Origin: Wenyingzhuangia gilva
GTDB lineage: Bacteria > Bacteroidota > Bacteroidia > Flavobacteriales > Flavobacteriaceae
DNA: 64,000 nt
Assembly: GCF_030519655.1 (NCBI RefSeq)
Contig: NZ_JAUMIT010000002.1
Location: forward strand, 62,001 to 126,000
Direction of reading: 5' to 3'
Shown: piece after piece, positions 30,559 through 39,446 of the stretch
How the letters are laid out: the number at the start of each line of letters is the position of its first letter
How positions within the stretch are numbered: the stretch's first letter is position 1
Translations under genes and position numbers: made by a program
Notes under the pieces: model-generated
The model's database searches: none
The model's input: only the letters and a program-made list of their open reading frames with translations
Told to the model about the DNA's origin: nothing

Positions 30559-33414
30559 ATGCCTAAAAATCCTAAAATCAAATCGGTTTTAATTATTGGT
30601 TCAGGACCTATCGTAATTGGTCAAGCTTGTGAGTTTGATTATTCTGGGTCTCAATCCATCCGTTCATTAAAAGAAGAAGGAATTGAAGTCACTTTAATCA
30701 ATTCTAACCCTGCAACCATTATGACCGATCCGTCATTAGCAGATAACGTGTACTTAAAGCCTTTAACGACTAAGTCAATTAGAGAAATTTTAGAAGCACA
30801 TCCAAACATTGATGCTGTATTACCTACTATGGGAGGTCAAACAGCATTAAACTTGTGTATTGAAGCTGATGAAAAGGGGATATGGGAAGATTATAATGTA
30901 GAAATGATTGGAGTAGATATTGCTGCCATCAATATTACAGAAGATAGAGAACAGTTCCGTGAATTAATGGGAAAAATAGGTGTTAACATGGCACCTCAGG
31001 CAACAGCAACATCATTCTTAAAAGGAAAAGAAATTGCTCAAAAATTTGGTTTTCCATTATGTATTAGATCTTCGTTCACTTTAGGTGGAGCAGGAGCTTC
31101 TATTGTATATAAAGAAGAAGATTTTGATGATTTGTTGGCTACAGGATTAGAAATTTCTCCAATCCATGAGGTGATGATTGACAAAGCCATGATGGGATGG
31201 AAAGAATACGAATTAGAATTATTACGTGATGGAAACGATAACGTGGTAATTGTTTGTTCTATTGAGAATATGGATCCTATGGGAATTCACACAGGAGATT
31301 CTATCACTGTTGCACCAGCAATGACTTTAAGTGATAGTACTTTCCAAAAAATGCGTGATATGGCCATTAAGATGATGCGTTCTATTGGAGATTTTGAAGG
31401 AGGATGTAATGTACAGTTTGCGGTATCTCCAGATGAAAAAGAAGATATTATTGCTATTGAAATCAATCCACGTGTTTCTCGTTCTTCTGCATTGGCATCA
31501 AAAGCAACAGGATATCCAATTGCAAAAATTGCAACTAAACTAGCTCTAGGTTATAACTTAGATGAGTTGAATAACCAAGTTACGGGAAACACATCAGCAT
31601 TATTTGAGCCAACTTTAGATTATGTAATCGTAAAAATACCTCGTTTTAACTTTGATAAGTTTGAAGGATGTGATAGAACTTTAGGATTACAAATGAAAGC
31701 GGTTGGTGAAGTAATGGGAATTGGACGTTCTTTCCAAGAAGCATTACACAAAGCAACACAGTCTTTAGAAATTAAACGTAACGGTTTAGGAGCAGATGGT
31801 AAAGAAGAAACTCACTACGATACCATTATTTCTAAATTAACACACGCTTCTTGGGATAGAGTATTTACAATCTATGATGCAATTAAAGCAGGAATTTCGT
31901 TAAAGAAAATTTACGACATCACTAAAATAGACATGTGGTACTTAAAGCAATACGAAGAATTGTTTGCTTTAGAAAAAGAAATTTCAACTTATAAATTAGA
32001 TACTTTACCAAAAGCATTATTGCTAGAGGCAAAACAAAAAGGGTATGGTGACAGACAGATTGCTCATATGTTAAAATGTTTAGAGTCTGAAGTATATAAC
32101 AAACGTGAGGAGTTAAATATTAACCGTGTTTATAAGTTAGTAGATACTTGTGCTGCAGAATTTGCTGCCTCTACACCTTATTACTACTCAACTTTTGAAA
32201 ACACCATGACTTTGGCAAATGGTCAACCATATGCCGATAATGAATCTGTAGTTACAGATAAGAAAAAAGTAGTGGTTTTAGGATCAGGACCTAACCGTAT
32301 TGGTCAAGGAATTGAGTTTGACTACTGTTGTGTACATGGAGTTTTGGCTGCTAAAGAAGCAGGATATGAAACTATTATGATTAACTGTAACCCAGAAACG
32401 GTGTCTACCGATTTTGATACAGCTGATAAATTATATTTTGAGCCAGTATTCTGGGAACATATTTATGACATTATTCGTCATGAAAAACCTGAAGGAGTGA
32501 TTGTTCAGTTAGGAGGACAAACAGCCTTAAAGTTGGCAGAAAAATTAGAGGCTTATGGAATTAAAATCATGGGAACTAGTTTTGAAGCTTTAGATTTAGC
32601 AGAAGATAGAGGACGTTTTTCTGATATGTTAACTTCTTTAGACATTCCTTTCCCTAAATTTGGAATTGCAACAAATGCTGACGAAGCTTTAGATATTGCA
32701 GATCATTTAGATTTCCCGATCTTGGTTCGTCCTTCTTATGTATTAGGAGGTCAAGGGATGAAAATTGTTATTAACAAAGAAGAATTAGAAGAACACGTAG
32801 TAAGTTTATTGCGTTCTATTCCTGGAAACAAATTGTTGTTAGATCATTATTTAGATGGGGCTATAGAAGCAGAAGCAGATGCTATTTGTGATGCAGACGG
32901 AAATGTTTACATCATTGGTATTATGGAGCACATTGAACCTTGTGGAGTACACTCTGGAGATTCAAACGCTACCTTGCCACCATTTAACTTAGGAGAGTTT
33001 GTGATTCAACAAATTAAAGATCACACTAAGAATATTGCTATCGCATTAAAAACGGTTGGATTGATTAACATTCAGTTTGCCATTAAAGACGATACGGTTT
33101 ACATTATTGAAGCAAACCCAAGAGCTTCACGTACCGTTCCTTTTATAGCAAAAGCATATGGAGAACCTTATGTAAATTATGCAACAAAAGTGATGTTAGG
33201 CGTAAATAAAGTAACAGACTTTACTTTTAATCCTCAGTTAAAAGGATTTGCGATTAAACAACCAGTATTCTCTTTTAATAAGTTCCCTAATGTTGATAAA
33301 AAATTAGGACCAGAAATGAAATCAACTGGAGAGTCAATTTTGTTTATTGATGATTTAAAAGACGACACTTTTTACGAGTTATACTCTAGAAGAAAAATGT
33401 ACTTAAATAAATAA
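30559..33414 (+). CDS. carB: Carbamoyl-phosphate synthase large subunit (short form)
   Basis: 951 residues with two ATP-grasp halves (start VLIIGSGPIVIGQACEFDYS and repeat VVLGSGPNRIGQGIEFDYC) and the metal-binding ends AIEINPRVSRSSALASKATG and IIEANPRASRTVPFIAKAYG. It makes carbamoyl phosphate for pyrimidines and arginine. It ends soon after GPEMKSTGE, so the C-terminal MGS-like allosteric domain of E. coli CarB (about 120-140 residues) is absent. No carA is adjacent. Transcribed alone from the dyad promoter. Confidence 0.97.
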   Translation: MPKNPKIKSVLIIGSGPIVIGQACEFDYSGSQSIRSLKEEGIEVTLINSNPATIMTDPSLADNVYLKPLTTKSIREILEAHPNIDAVLPTMGGQTALNLCIEADEKGIWEDYNVEMIGVDIAAINITEDREQFRELMGKIGVNMAPQATATSFLKGKEIAQKFGFPLCIRSSFTLGGAGASIVYKEEDFDDLLATGLEISPIHEVMIDKAMMGWKEYELELLRDGNDNVVIVCSIENMDPMGIHTGDSITVAPAMTLSDSTFQKMRDMAIKMMRSIGDFEGGCNVQFAVSPDEKEDIIAIEINPRVSRSSALASKATGYPIAKIATKLALGYNLDELNNQVTGNTSALFEPTLDYVIVKIPRFNFDKFEGCDRTLGLQMKAVGEVMGIGRSFQEALHKATQSLEIKRNGLGADGKEETHYDTIISKLTHASWDRVFTIYDAIKAGISLKKIYDITKIDMWYLKQYEELFALEKEISTYKLDTLPKALLLEAKQKGYGDRQIAHMLKCLESEVYNKREELNINRVYKLVDTCAAEFAASTPYYYSTFENTMTLANGQPYADNESVVTDKKKVVVLGSGPNRIGQGIEFDYCCVHGVLAAKEAGYETIMINCNPETVSTDFDTADKLYFEPVFWEHIYDIIRHEKPEGVIVQLGGQTALKLAEKLEAYGIKIMGTSFEALDLAEDRGRFSDMLTSLDIPFPKFGIATNADEALDIADHLDFPILVRPSYVLGGQGMKIVINKEELEEHVVSLLRSIPGNKLLLDHYLDGAIEAEADAICDADGNVYIIGIMEHIEPCGVHSGDSNATLPPFNLGEFVIQQIKDHTKNIAIALKTVGLINIQFAIKDDTVYIIEANPRASRTVPFIAKAYGEPYVNYATKVMLGVNKVTDFTFNPQLKGFAIKQPVFSFNKFPNVDKKLGPEMKSTGESILFIDDLKDDTFYELYSRRKMYLNK

Positions 33415-33438
33415 TTTAAGATTATCTAATATAAATAA

Positions 33439-33467
33439 AAAAGAGCCACTCAATGAGTGGCTCTTTT
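33439..33467. terminator. Bidirectional terminator between carB and the next minus-strand gene
   Basis: AAAAGAGCCACT and AGTGGCTCTTTT pair around a short loop. Its right arm overlaps the stop codon of the converging gene (stop at 33466-33468). Confidence 0.9.
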
Positions 33468-34038
33468 ATTTAGTACCATTTTCTAGATTGATTTTAAGTT
33501 TTAAAGCCAATCCATTTTGAACTTCTTGTTTGATAAGGTTTGGAATGTTGATATTGTAATCATTAGGGCTTAAGCGATAACTAATTTGTAAGGTGTAATT
33601 ACCATTATAATTGTTAAAAAAGCCTCCTTTAAGGGTGATAATCTGTGCAGCACCATTCATGTTTACATAACTTTTAAATCTAATATCAGTATTTGTATTC
33701 TTAAATAGACTGCTTTTAAAAATAGAAGTACTAGGGATTTTTAAAAAATCATTTATTTGTTGAATAGGAACTATTTTTTCAAGTTGATTTAAATTAAAGG
33801 AATAATGATACCCTTTGATAAATGGAGAAGACGTAATTGATCTTTTAATAGCCTCAAGATCGTTAATATCTTTCTTTTTTTGTTGTTGTTTTGTTTTTAA
33901 AAAGTTAATATCATTAGAGTTAAATGATGGATTACTATCCTTATTTATCACTTGCGCAGGTAATAAAGTAGTGTAGCAGATACTAAAGAATAGTATTAAA
34001 AATAAATGCTTTTTTGAAAAATTATTCAGGATAACCAT
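33466..34038 (-). CDS. Secreted protein of unknown function
   Basis: 190 residues from ATG 34038; two codons further out (TTG, CTG) are unlikely starts. The N-terminus has a signal peptide (KKHLFLILFFSICYTTLLPAQ). The rest is rich in Asn, Lys and Ile, with a Gln/Lys-rich stretch (FLKTKQQQKKKDIND) and a C-terminal half of probable beta strands (INMNGAAQ-like region to LALKLKINLENGTK). I do not recognise a family. It starts inside the end of the upstream lipoprotein gene (17-nt overlap), so the two are likely made together. Confidence 0.7.
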   Translation of the reverse strand: MVILNNFSKKHLFLILFFSICYTTLLPAQVINKDSNPSFNSNDINFLKTKQQQKKKDINDLEAIKRSITSSPFIKGYHYSFNLNQLEKIVPIQQINDFLKIPSTSIFKSSLFKNTNTDIRFKSYVNMNGAAQIITLKGGFFNNYNGNYTLQISYRLSPNDYNINIPNLIKQEVQNGLALKLKINLENGTK

Positions 34039-34984
34039 CAGCAATCCATTTTTTGATCAAATCAATTGTTACCTGAGGTAGTTTACTTGCATTTCGGGGC
34101 ATTTCCCCAAGTTCAATTTGTATTAAAGCACCATGGTTTTCAAATGCATCTTTAGTAAGTGCATAAGTTTCTAAACCAATTCCACTAGCAGGATTGGTTC
34201 CTTTATGGCACCCTGTGGTAGCACAACTATTATTCATAATGGGTTGAATGTCTTTTGTATAAGTGGTGGCTGGAATTGATTCAATACCATTTCCTGATAA
34301 ATTTACATTTGCTAGTATCGTGTTTTCTGCTGTAATTGTAATGACATCATTATAGCTTTGTACTTTTGTTGGTGTAAAGTCAACAGTGATGGTTTTAGAG
34401 GCATTAACCGCTAATGAAAAAGATGTTGGATTGATAATAAATTGAGCAGAATTCTTGCTCAGTATGATGGAGTTTATATTTTGATTTCCTGTATTATTAA
34501 TAGAAAAAGTCAATTGTTTTGTGTTGTTTGTTTGTACATCAGCAAAACTTAAAGATGTTTTACTACTTTGAATACTTGTAATAGGCATTGTAATAATTCC
34601 TTTACCAGTTACTTTTAACGAACCTAGAACGGTTTCTCCTAATTTTAAAGTAAAAGTGTCAGCGTAATTTTGATCTTGACCAGGACTAAAGGTTACTGTA
34701 AAAGTTTTAGATTCGTTCTCTGATAATGAAAATGTTGTAGGTGATACAGAAAAAATGGAATTTGAGTTTGTAATATTAGCATTGTTAATACTCGTGTTTC
34801 CGGTATTACTTACAGTAAAAGACAATTCAGAACTCGTATTTACTTCTGTATCAGAAAAAGGAATTGTTTTCAAGGAAGTGCTAATAGAGGTTGTAAACTC
34901 AATTTCCTCAGTTGAATCTGAACCACAAGAAATAAGCAATAAGAAAATAATAAGACAGAAGTATTGAATTACTTTTTTCATCAT
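34022..34984 (-). CDS. Lipoprotein with two Ig-like (choice-of-anchor/ASH-type) repeats and a cytochrome-like C-terminal domain
   Basis: 320 residues. Lipobox LLISC with Cys20. Two repeats of about 100 residues follow (about 30-130 and 135-235), each with SFTVSNTGN or TFSINNTGN, NPTSFSLAVNASKT and FTPTKVQSYND-like strands, ending VTGKG or LSGNG; these resemble ASPM-SPD2-Hydin type domains. The C-terminus (about 243-320) has DIQPIMNNSCATTGCHKG and GEMPRNASKLP, like the c-type cytochrome domains of planctomycete and Bacteroidota proteins, except that the haem motif is C-x4-C-H (Cys254, Cys259, His260) instead of C-x2-C-H. Probably outer-membrane anchored. Substrate or electron partner unknown. 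Confidence 0.8.
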   Translation of the reverse strand: MMKKVIQYFCLIIFLLLISCGSDSTEEIEFTTSISTSLKTIPFSDTEVNTSSELSFTVSNTGNTSINNANITNSNSIFSVSPTTFSLSENESKTFTVTFSPGQDQNYADTFTLKLGETVLGSLKVTGKGIITMPITSIQSSKTSLSFADVQTNNTKQLTFSINNTGNQNINSIILSKNSAQFIINPTSFSLAVNASKTITVDFTPTKVQSYNDVITITAENTILANVNLSGNGIESIPATTYTKDIQPIMNNSCATTGCHKGTNPASGIGLETYALTKDAFENHGALIQIELGEMPRNASKLPQVTIDLIKKWIADGYPE

Positions 34985-35076
34985 TTTGTTTTTTAAAAAA
35001 TAATATTTAAGATAGTGATTTTTTAGTTAAAGATAAACTGTGAATATCTTTCTTCTAAACTAGTAAAAGTTTCTTT

Positions 35077-35084
35077 TATATTTG
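35077..35084 (+). promoter_or_regulatory. Candidate -7 box of topB
   Basis: TATATTTG, exact TAnnTTTG, 86 nt before the ATG at 35171. The -33 element is unclear. Confidence 0.5.
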
Positions 35085-35170
35085 TTGTTCTTTGAACAAT
35101 TAGACTTGTGATGTATTTCACAAATTATTGTCATTATTTTTGTTTAGAAAAACATCATAAATTCATCTTC

Positions 35171-37477
35171 ATGAAAGTTTGTATTGCCGAAAAACCAAGT
35201 GTTGCTAAAGAAATTGCTGCTGTATTAGGAGCCAATATTCGTTGTGATGGCTATTTTGAAGGAAATGGTTATCAGGTGACATGGACTTTTGGGCATTTGT
35301 GTGGTTTATATGCTCCACATGAATACAAACCGCATTGGAAAAGTTGGAATTTAGATACGTTACCTATGCTTCCAGATCGATTTGAAGTTAAGGTGATGGA
35401 AGACAAAGGTGTGCAAAAACAGTTTAGAACTATTAAGTTTTTATTTGACAAAGCAGATGTAGTCATTAACTGTGGCGATGCGGGTCAAGAAGGAGAATTG
35501 ATTCAAAGATGGGTAATTAATCAAGCAGGTTACAAAGGAAAGGTAGAACGTTTGTGGATTTCCTCATTAACTACAGAAGCCATTAAAGAAGGTTTTGAAA
35601 AATTGACTCCAGCAGAAAAATATGATAATTTGTATTATGCGGGAAGTTCAAGAGCTATTGGAGATTGGTTGTTGGGAATGAATGCGACTCGTTTGTATAC
35701 TTTAAAATATGGTAGAGATCGTCAAGTACTTTCTGTTGGACGAGTACAAACACCAACTTTAGCCATGGTGGTAAAAAGATTTCTAGAAATACAAAATTTT
35801 AAACCACAACCTTACTGGGAAATTCAAACCACTTATAGGGATACCGTTTTTAACAATGAACAAGGACGTTATTTAAAAAAGGAAGATGGTGAACAAACTA
35901 TGGAATTGATTAAAGATGAGCCTTTAGAAATTATCTCTGTAGAAAAAAAGAAAGGAAAAGAATACGCTCCAAAATTGTTCGATTTAACAGGGTTACAGGT
36001 TTATTGTAATCAGAAATTTGGGTTTACTGCTGATGAAACCTTAAAGTTAACACAAGGTTTGTATGAACAAAAAGTGGTAACGTATCCTCGTGTAGACACT
36101 ACTTTTTTACCGAATGACATGTATCCAAAAGTAAGAGGTATCTTATCAAAATTGACTAAATACGCAGCTTTAACAGAACCTGTTTTAGCTGAACCAAAGA
36201 TTAAAAAATCGACTAAGGTTTTTAATGATAAAAAAGTAACGGATCACCATGCTATTATTCCTACAGGAGTAGAAATTCCTTTGCATGCCAATGCACAAAA
36301 GGTGTACGATATTATTACTCGTAGGTTTATCGCAGTTTTTTATCCCGACAGTAATGTTTCTAATACCACAGTATTGGCCGAAGTGGCTAAAATAGGATTT
36401 AAAACTACAGGAAAAGAGGTGTTGTCTGAAGGTTGGCGAGTAGTGTTTAAAACTCCAGAACAAAACCAAGCAACAGCAAATAAAACCGATGAGGAAAACA
36501 TCATGCCTACTTTTGTAAAAGGAGAATCTGGACCACACGATCCTTCTTTTTTAGAAAAAGAAACCAAACCTCCAAAACAATATACTGAAGCAACTTTGTT
36601 ACGTGCTATGGAAACGGCTGGAAAGCAAGTAAAAGATGATGAGTTAAGAGATTTGATGAAAGAAAATGGTATTGGAAGACCTTCTACGAGAGCGAGTATT
36701 ATTGAGACTTTATTTAAACGTAATTACATAGAACGTAATAAAAAACAGCTATTACCAACCTCTACAGGAATTCAATTGATTGCAACTATTCAGAATAGAC
36801 TGTTAAAATCTGCCAGGTTAACTGGGGAATGGGAAAAGCAATTAAAAGATATTGAAAGAGGAACCTACCATGCAGGAACCTTTATTAAAAACATGAAAAA
36901 AATGGTAGATGATTTGGTGGTAGAAGTTCGCCTATCTAATCATAAACCTATTTTTATCGATCCCGTTTCTAAAAAAGACGAAAGTCCAGCTAAAAAAGAA
37001 GTCAAAGGTGTGGTAGGGTCTACTTGTCCTAAATGTAAAGAAGGACACTTGTTAAAAGGAAGCAAGGCTTATGGTTGTAGTAAATACAATGATAATTGTG
37101 ATTTTGTGCTTCCCTTTGAATTTAAAGGAAAGAAAATTTCAGATAATCAAATATTACGATTGATTAGCAAAGGAAGTACAGTAAATTTAAAAGGATTTAC
37201 ATCGGAAGGAAGAACTGTGGATGGATCTGTAACTTTTAATGATGCTTATAAAATGATCTTAAAGACTAAAAAAGCAACTCATAAAACAATCAAAGTACCT
37301 GATGTTTTGACTTGTCCTAAATGTAAAAAAGGAACTGTGTTAAAAGGAAGTTCAGCTTATGGATGTTCAGAATATAAATCAGGATGTGATTTTAAAGTTG
37401 ATTTTGCTACCATTAAAGAAAAAGCAGCAGGAAAAGAAATTACCAAAGCTTTGGTTTGGGAGATTTTAAATGATTGA
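35171..37477 (+). CDS. topB: DNA topoisomerase III (type IA), 3' end duplicated downstream
   Basis: 768 residues from ATG 35171 (MKVCIAEKPSVAKEIAAVLG). TOPRIM landmarks are the EKPS start and INCGDAGQEGELI. The catalytic Tyr is residue 305 in VVTYPRVDTTFLP. ENGIGRPSTRASIIETLF is the active-site helix region. Two C-terminal zinc-ribbon units follow (CPKCKEGHLLKGSKAYGCSKY and CPKCKKGTVLKGSSAYGCSEY). Type IA enzymes relax and decatenate DNA one strand at a time. The last 41 codons (37355-37477) occur again at 53746-53868. This copy ends in TGA, the distal copy in TAA. No terminator follows here; the likely original one lies after the distal copy. Confidence 0.96.
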   Translation: MKVCIAEKPSVAKEIAAVLGANIRCDGYFEGNGYQVTWTFGHLCGLYAPHEYKPHWKSWNLDTLPMLPDRFEVKVMEDKGVQKQFRTIKFLFDKADVVINCGDAGQEGELIQRWVINQAGYKGKVERLWISSLTTEAIKEGFEKLTPAEKYDNLYYAGSSRAIGDWLLGMNATRLYTLKYGRDRQVLSVGRVQTPTLAMVVKRFLEIQNFKPQPYWEIQTTYRDTVFNNEQGRYLKKEDGEQTMELIKDEPLEIISVEKKKGKEYAPKLFDLTGLQVYCNQKFGFTADETLKLTQGLYEQKVVTYPRVDTTFLPNDMYPKVRGILSKLTKYAALTEPVLAEPKIKKSTKVFNDKKVTDHHAIIPTGVEIPLHANAQKVYDIITRRFIAVFYPDSNVSNTTVLAEVAKIGFKTTGKEVLSEGWRVVFKTPEQNQATANKTDEENIMPTFVKGESGPHDPSFLEKETKPPKQYTEATLLRAMETAGKQVKDDELRDLMKENGIGRPSTRASIIETLFKRNYIERNKKQLLPTSTGIQLIATIQNRLLKSARLTGEWEKQLKDIERGTYHAGTFIKNMKKMVDDLVVEVRLSNHKPIFIDPVSKKDESPAKKEVKGVVGSTCPKCKEGHLLKGSKAYGCSKYNDNCDFVLPFEFKGKKISDNQILRLISKGSTVNLKGFTSEGRTVDGSVTFNDAYKMILKTKKATHKTIKVPDVLTCPKCKKGTVLKGSSAYGCSEYKSGCDFKVDFATIKEKAAGKEITKALVWEILND
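37363..37475 (+). repeat. Left copy of 113-bp direct repeat (topB 3' end)
   Basis: Identical to 53754-53866 except for T/C at 37387 and T/C at 37441, both silent in the topB frame. Weaker similarity extends a few codons further left (codons for Ser-Ala-Tyr). The two copies are 16,391 bp apart and bracket the whole sugar-utilization locus. Confidence 0.97.
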
Positions 37478-37501
37478 TGTTTTTTTTAAGATAGATTTCA
37501 A

Positions 37502-37509
37502 TAGATTTG
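37502..37509 (+). promoter_or_regulatory. Candidate -7 box of the ECF sigma factor gene
   Basis: TAGATTTG, matching TAnnTTTG, 21 nt before the sigma factor ATG. It is the first promoter-like signal inside the island, 24 nt after the topB stop. Confidence 0.45.
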
Positions 37510-37530
37510 TTTTCTTCTTAATATTTTTAA

Positions 37531-38088
37531 ATGAACCTTATACTCCATGAAATTTCAAAAGAAAACAAAAAAGTTTTTAAAACTTTTTTTGATAGGCATT
37601 ACGAAGAGCTCGTAAAATTTGCCAATGGCTATCTTTTTGACAAGGATGCTAGTGAAGATATTGTTCAGGAAGTATTTATTTATATATGGGAAAACGCTTC
37701 TAAAATTAAAATAGAAACGTCCTTAAGAGGTTATGTGTTTACCATGGTTCGTAATCGATGTTACAATTTTTTAAAATCAATTAAAATAACAGAGAGCTAT
37801 GAATATTTAGATTTTAACATTGGATTGGTTACAGAATATGTCTTTGATTCTACAAATGAAGATGAAAAAAAAATTGTATATCATCAAATGCTAAAAATTG
37901 TAGATGCTCTACCTGAAAGAATGCAGCAAGTTGTAAAACTTAAGTTTTTACAGAATTATAAATACTCTGAAATTGCAGATGAACTAGGGATTTCTATTAA
38001 TACAGTTAAAACTCAATTAAAAAGAGCAAAAGAAATTATTTCTCAATCAATTACGATAATTGCTGTTTTGCTAGAAACGTATAAATAA
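37531..38088 (+). CDS. ECF-type sigma factor (FecI-like, Bacteroidota PUL type)
   Basis: 185 residues. Region 2 is FFDRHYEELVKFANGYLFDK with ASEDIVQEVFIYIWEN; region 4 is LPERMQQVVKLKFLQNYKYS followed by a helix-turn-helix (EIADELGISINTVKTQLKRA). Such sigma factors are held by a FecR anti-sigma at the inner membrane and released when a SusC-type transporter with an STN domain senses its substrate. The three partners lie here in order: sigma, FecR, SusC. It starts 53 nt after the topB stop. Confidence 0.95.
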   Translation: MNLILHEISKENKKVFKTFFDRHYEELVKFANGYLFDKDASEDIVQEVFIYIWENASKIKIETSLRGYVFTMVRNRCYNFLKSIKITESYEYLDFNIGLVTEYVFDSTNEDEKKIVYHQMLKIVDALPERMQQVVKLKFLQNYKYSEIADELGISINTVKTQLKRAKEIISQSITIIAVLLETYK

Positions 38089-38207
38089 CCTTTTAAATAA
38101 ATATAAAAAACACCAAAAAGGATGTTTTTTTAAATATTTATTAATTTTTTGTCACCCATTTTAAGTTATTGATTGTCGTATAGGTGTAGAAGGTTAAAAA
38201 CAAAAAG

Positions 38208-39344
38208 GTGAAATTCAAAATTTTAATAAAAAAACTAAACAATAGTCTCACAAAAGAAGAAGAAATTATTTTTTCTGAGTGGTACAAATCTTCAAAACTT
38301 CACAGAGATTATTTTGATAGATTAAAAAATAATTTTGAAAAGGAATTAGATTTTATTGATGTAGAACAAGGTTGGATTTTACTTAACAAAAAATTAAATT
38401 CAAAACGAGTAATCAAAAAATACTTTAATTACGGAATTGCAGCTTCTATCGCAATTCTCCTTAGTCTTGTTTATGTTGTTTTTGAAAAACACAATCATCC
38501 AAAAGTAGAAATAGCGGTTAATAAAAATCAAAATAAAATTTTTCCAGGATCTGATAAAGCTATTTTAACCTTAGCAAATGGGGCTAACGTTGCTTTAGAA
38601 AAAGGAAATACCCATGTTTTAAACCATGCATCTAGCAATGGCTCCGAAATAATATACACCAACAAAAATAAAATTTCTCAAGAAGTTGTATATAACTATT
38701 TAACAATCCCAAGAGGAGGACAGTTTGTTCTTCAACTATCAGATGGAACCAAGGTGTGGTTAAATTCTGAAACAAAACTTAAGTACCCTGTAAACTTTAT
38801 TAAAAATAAAGTACGTGAAGTTGAATTGGTTTATGGAGAAGCATATTTTGATGTTTCTCCCAGTTCAGAACACAATGGAGCTGGTTTTAAGGTCTTTCAA
38901 AATAATCAAGAAGTATCTGTTTTGGGTACAGAGTTTAATATAAAAGCTTATAAAGATGAAACTTTTATTTATACTACGCTTGTAGAAGGAAAAATATTTT
39001 TGCAAAACAACAAAAGCAAACAATATTTAACACCAAATGAACAAGCTATATTAAATTTAAACACTCAACAACTTTCAATTCAATCAAATATAGATACATA
39101 TAATGAAGCCTCATGGAAAGATGGTGTGTTTAGCTTTGAAAACAAACCTTTAGAGGAGGTTATGAAAGTATTGTCTAGGTGGTATGATTTTGAAGTTATA
39201 TTTGAAAACAAGGAAATACAAAAAGAAGAGTTTATAGGGGTCTTAATGAAAGACAGAAATATAGAAGACGTTCTTATTTCAATAAAAAGCTCAGGAATTA
39301 TAAATAATTACAAATTTAATGATCATGTTTTGATACTCAAATAA
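38208..39344 (+). CDS. FecR family anti-sigma factor
   Basis: 378 residues from GTG 38208; no upstream ATG fits. A cytoplasmic N-terminal part (about 1-70, including NSLTKEEEIIFSEWY) would bind the sigma factor; one membrane helix (about 72-92, YFNYGIAASIAILLSLVYVV); then the periplasmic FecR domain (YLTIPRGGQFVLQLSDGTKV, NSETKLKYP, VELVYGEAYFDVS) and a C-terminal DUF4974-like domain (LSRWYDFEVIFENKEIQKEE) that meets the STN domain of the transporter. The intergenic gap before it is 119 nt. Confidence 0.95.
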   Translation: MKFKILIKKLNNSLTKEEEIIFSEWYKSSKLHRDYFDRLKNNFEKELDFIDVEQGWILLNKKLNSKRVIKKYFNYGIAASIAILLSLVYVVFEKHNHPKVEIAVNKNQNKIFPGSDKAILTLANGANVALEKGNTHVLNHASSNGSEIIYTNKNKISQEVVYNYLTIPRGGQFVLQLSDGTKVWLNSETKLKYPVNFIKNKVREVELVYGEAYFDVSPSSEHNGAGFKVFQNNQEVSVLGTEFNIKAYKDETFIYTTLVEGKIFLQNNKSKQYLTPNEQAILNLNTQQLSIQSNIDTYNEASWKDGVFSFENKPLEEVMKVLSRWYDFEVIFENKEIQKEEFIGVLMKDRNIEDVLISIKSSGIINNYKFNDHVLILK

Positions 39345-39352
39345 AAATAAAA

Positions 39353-39403
39353 AGAGGGAGATATAGCTCAGATATTTAGCGGTTTCCTAACTATAGTCCC
39401 TCT
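39353..39403 (+). repeat. Imperfect hairpin in the susC leader
   Basis: AGAGGGA (39353-39359) pairs with TCCCTCT (39397-39403), and inside it TATAG (39362-39366) pairs with CTATA (39391-39395). There is no T run, so it may be a leader RNA structure or mRNA-stability element between fecR and susC, allowing different expression of the two. Confidence 0.5.
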
Positions 39404-39446
39404 ATATACATTAATTAAACAAAGTCTAACTAATAACAACTAAATT

